A DNA stretch of 64,000 nucleotides from Deltaproteobacteria bacterium GWC2_55_46 (GTDB lineage Bacteria; Desulfobacterota; GWC2-55-46), in NCBI GenBank assembly GCA_001595385.3, contig LVEI03000001.1, positions 1-64,000 on the forward strand, written 5' to 3'. Made by a program: the position numbers and the translations under genes. The first letter of the stretch is position 1. Each line of letters opens with the position of its first letter. Shown piece after piece: positions 62,128-64,000 of the stretch. Under the pieces are notes generated by a model. The model searched no databases and had not been told where the DNA came from. It was given only the letters and a program-made list of their open reading frames with translations.

Positions 62128-62165
62128 AAAGGGGCGATGGCTTTGGCCATCGCCCCTTTTTTTTG
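62128..62165 (+). terminator. Rho-independent terminator after flgE
   Basis: AAAGGGGCGATGGC pairs with GCCATCGCCCCTTT around TTTG and ends in eight T residues. Confidence 0.92.
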
Positions 62166-62315
62166 TTTTTTTGAAGGGCTGAAGTCATATTTCTGACGCG
62201 CCTGCATCCAATCCTTTGACGGGACGTGCTGCCACCACTTTTAAGGCTATTCGCGTCATATTATTTTACTTTTAAATCAAGGTACTTGGCAGGTCAGTAT
62301 GGCCTTGCCGGGGAC

Positions 62316-62330
62316 TGGCACGGGTATTGC
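62316..62330 (+). promoter_or_regulatory. Sigma-54 promoter of fliL-fliM-fliN
   Basis: TGGCAC (62316-62321), 5 bp, TTGC (62327-62330), 68 bp before the fliL ATG. Perfect -24/-12 consensus. Confidence 0.87.
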
Positions 62331-62398
62331 AAAATCAGTAGGCATTCACAAGTCTGAAGATGGCCGGAGAGACCGGAAAGAATACTTAGGAGGCTCAG

Positions 62399-62893
62399 AT
62401 GAGCGCAGAAGAGAAGAAGGAAGAGGTAGCACACCCTCCGAAGAAGGGAAAGGGCCTTCTCATCGCCATAATAGCCGTTGCCGTCTTAGGGTTGGGCGCG
62501 GGGGCCTATCTTTTCCTCAACGGAAAGTCTGGTAACGCCGGAGAGCACGGCGCAAAAGAGTCCTCGCATGGCGGTGAAAACGGGGACTCAAAGGCGAGTA
62601 TCTTCGCCCTCGAGCCTTTCATCGTGAACCTCCAGGACAACTCCGGCACAAGGTACCTTAAGCTCACCGTGAACCTTGAGCTTCCTCCCGGTTCATCGAC
62701 CGTCGAGCTTACGGGCCTTGCAACTCAGATAAGGGACTCTCTCATCATACTCTTGAGCAGCAAGAGCTATACGGATATAGGCACTGTAGAAGGCAAGTAC
62801 CAGATGAGGGACGAGATAGTGGCCAGGGTCAACCAGTACCTGGCCAAGGATAAGGTAAAGACCGCCTATTTTACTGAATTCGTGATCCAGTAA
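62399..62893 (+). CDS. fliL: Flagellar basal-body protein FliL
   Basis: The 164-residue protein has an N-terminal cytoplasmic lysine-rich start, one membrane helix (LLIAIIAVAVLGLGAGAYLF) and a periplasmic stomatin-like domain (FALEPFIVNLQDNSGTRYLK; LIILLSSKSYTDIGTVEGK). It rings and stabilises the stators. AGGAGG lies 6 bp before the ATG. Confidence 0.94.
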   Translation: MSAEEKKEEVAHPPKKGKGLLIAIIAVAVLGLGAGAYLFLNGKSGNAGEHGAKESSHGGENGDSKASIFALEPFIVNLQDNSGTRYLKLTVNLELPPGSSTVELTGLATQIRDSLIILLSSKSYTDIGTVEGKYQMRDEIVARVNQYLAKDKVKTAYFTEFVIQ

Positions 62894-62903
62894 AGGGACC
62901 GAC

Positions 62904-63896
62904 ATGGCAGAGCAGATACTTACACAGGTAGAGGTAGACGCGCTCTTAAGGGGCCTTTCAAACGGCGATATAAAGACCGAGGCTGAAAGGCAGGAGGAAG
63001 GTGAGACCGGAGATGTCCGTTCCTATGACTTCGCCAATCAGGAGAAGGTCATACGCGGCAAGCTCCCGGCCCTTGAGATGATAAACGAGAAGTTCAGCAG
63101 GGCTGCGAGGATACCGCTATTTAACGTGATGAGAAAGACCGTGGACATAAGCCCGGATAGCACCAAGACCCTCAAATACGAGGAGTTCCTGAGAAATTTG
63201 CAGGTGCCGTCGAGCCTGAACGTCTTCCAGCTCATGCCGTTCAGGGGGCAGGGCGTTTTAAGCATCGACCCGAGCCTTGTCTTTCTCATAGTGGACAGCT
63301 ACTTCGGCGGCGACGGAAGGTTCCATAACAGGATCGAGGGCAGGGACTTCACCAACGTCGAGCAGGCGGTCGTGAAAAAGATAGTGGAGGTCATATTCCA
63401 CGAGATGTGCGCTGTCTGGAAGGCGGTACACCCGGTGGAGTTCAAGCCGCTCAGGTCTGAGATGAACCCGCAGTTCGTGAATATCGTCGCACCCTCTGAG
63501 CACGTCATGGTCTCGACCTTCAGGATGGAGATAGAGGCGATCTCCGGCAACTTCTTCATCTGCATACCCTATTCCACGCTCGAGCCGATAAAAGACAAGC
63601 TCCTCGGCTCGCACAGGATAGACAGCTCAGAGGTAGACGTGAAATGGACGGAGAACCTCAAGTCGCAGTTCGCAGGCGTTACTCTCGCGCTTTCCGGCGA
63701 GATAGGGAGGGCGGAGATAAGCATAACGGACCTTCTGAGCCTCAAGGCGGGGGACGTGATACAGCTGGACAGGAAGGTAAAGGACCTGCTGGACGTACAC
63801 GTGGAGGATCTGCCTAAGTTCCTGGCAAGACCAGGCGTCATGGACAACAATTACGCCCTCAAGATGATGGAATCATCCAATGGAGAAAGGAGTTAG
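62904..63896 (+). CDS. fliM: Flagellar motor switch protein FliM
   Basis: The 330-residue protein has an N-terminal CheY-P-binding motif (ILTQVEVDALLRGLSNG), a middle CheC-like domain (RAARIPLFNVMRKTVDISPD; GVLSIDPSLVFLIVDSYFGG) and a C-terminal SpoA domain (AEISITDLLSLKAGDVIQLD). It forms the C-ring wall and receives chemotaxis signals. Followed after 3 bp by fliN. Confidence 0.95.
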   Translation: MAEQILTQVEVDALLRGLSNGDIKTEAERQEEGETGDVRSYDFANQEKVIRGKLPALEMINEKFSRAARIPLFNVMRKTVDISPDSTKTLKYEEFLRNLQVPSSLNVFQLMPFRGQGVLSIDPSLVFLIVDSYFGGDGRFHNRIEGRDFTNVEQAVVKKIVEVIFHEMCAVWKAVHPVEFKPLRSEMNPQFVNIVAPSEHVMVSTFRMEIEAISGNFFICIPYSTLEPIKDKLLGSHRIDSSEVDVKWTENLKSQFAGVTLALSGEIGRAEISITDLLSLKAGDVIQLDRKVKDLLDVHVEDLPKFLARPGVMDNNYALKMMESSNGERS

Positions 63897-63899
63897 GTG

Positions 63900-64000
63900 A
63901 TGAGCGAGAACGAGCAGGGGACTACGAACGGCGCGATGGACGACCAGTGGAGCACTGCCTTCGAGGAGGCAAAGCAGGCGCAGCCGGCGCCGCAGCCTAA
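63900..64000 (+). CDS. fliN: Flagellar motor switch protein FliN, 5' part only
   Basis: An ATG at 63900 after AAAGGAGTTAGG opens a frame, MSENEQGTTNGAMDDQWSTA followed by FEEAKQAQPAPQP, that runs off the window end. The acidic, DDQW-containing, Pro/Gln-rich N-terminal tail and the place after fliM fit FliN. The SpoA domain lies outside the window. Confidence 0.8.
   Translation, partial: MSENEQGTTNGAMDDQWSTAFEEAKQAQPAPQP

Overview
The window is a dense chromosomal segment of a flagellated Gram-negative bacterium. The evidence is outer-membrane machinery (a lipoprotein secretin and periplasmic efflux adaptors), a flagellar cluster driven by sigma-54 promoters with an FlrBC-type two-component pair, and many ATGA/GTGA start-stop overlaps. 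Gene content and order fit a deltaproteobacterial (Desulfobacterota/Geobacter-like) or Nitrospirota-like lineage. This is an inference from gene content; no phylogenetic marker was tested.

Region 1 (1-3911) is the integrase end of an integrated element. It holds an IS481-type transposase remnant, a complete IS3-family element with an A8 frameshift site that lies against a truncated sigma-54-activator-like AAA+ gene, a HigA antitoxin with a decayed HigB, and a P4-type tyrosine integrase. The 3' end of tRNA-Pro (3881-3911) marks the right junction. The intact tRNA-Pro should lie left of the window.

Region 2 (4052-14716) starts with a decayed secreted-protein gene. Next comes a ten-gene type II secretion/type IV pilus-like operon: secretin, three pseudopilins, GspF, GspE, and PilM-, PilN-, PilO- and PilP/GspC-like proteins. 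It ends with a secreted trypsin-like protease and a small lipoprotein that repeats the protease's N-terminal domain.

Region 3 (15029-38546) is metabolism, housekeeping and stress. It includes a ferritin-like gene split by a +1 frame change, a GH13 glycosidase, ArfB, a cyclic-2,3-diphosphoglycerate-synthetase-like GTPase coupled to proline dehydrogenase, a PAP2-GT39 fusion coupled to a class III aminotransferase, a periodic zinc-binding protein with rubrerythrin, and an aldehyde dehydrogenase. It continues with tRNA-Gly(TCC), a DEAD-box helicase, dut preceded by ten tandem Shine-Dalgarno-containing repeats, a MacAB/Lol-like exporter divergent from a hybrid histidine kinase, and a lytic transglycosylase.

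Region 4 (38611-45154) holds an HlyD-ABC-ABC2 exporter behind a strong sigma-70 promoter with a palindromic operator, then YjbQ, a CNT-type nucleoside transporter, a patch of intergenic repeats and an M29-like aminopeptidase.

Region 5 (45245-64000) begins with an NtrC-type regulator behind a perfect sigma-70 promoter. A sigma-54 promoter then drives a large TPR protein followed by flrB and flrC. Three more -24/-12 promoters precede flgBC-fliEFGHIJ-motE, fliK-flgD-flgE and fliL-fliM-fliN (fliN cut by the window end). The likely logic is that FlrBC and sigma-54 switch on basal body, hook and switch genes in sequence.
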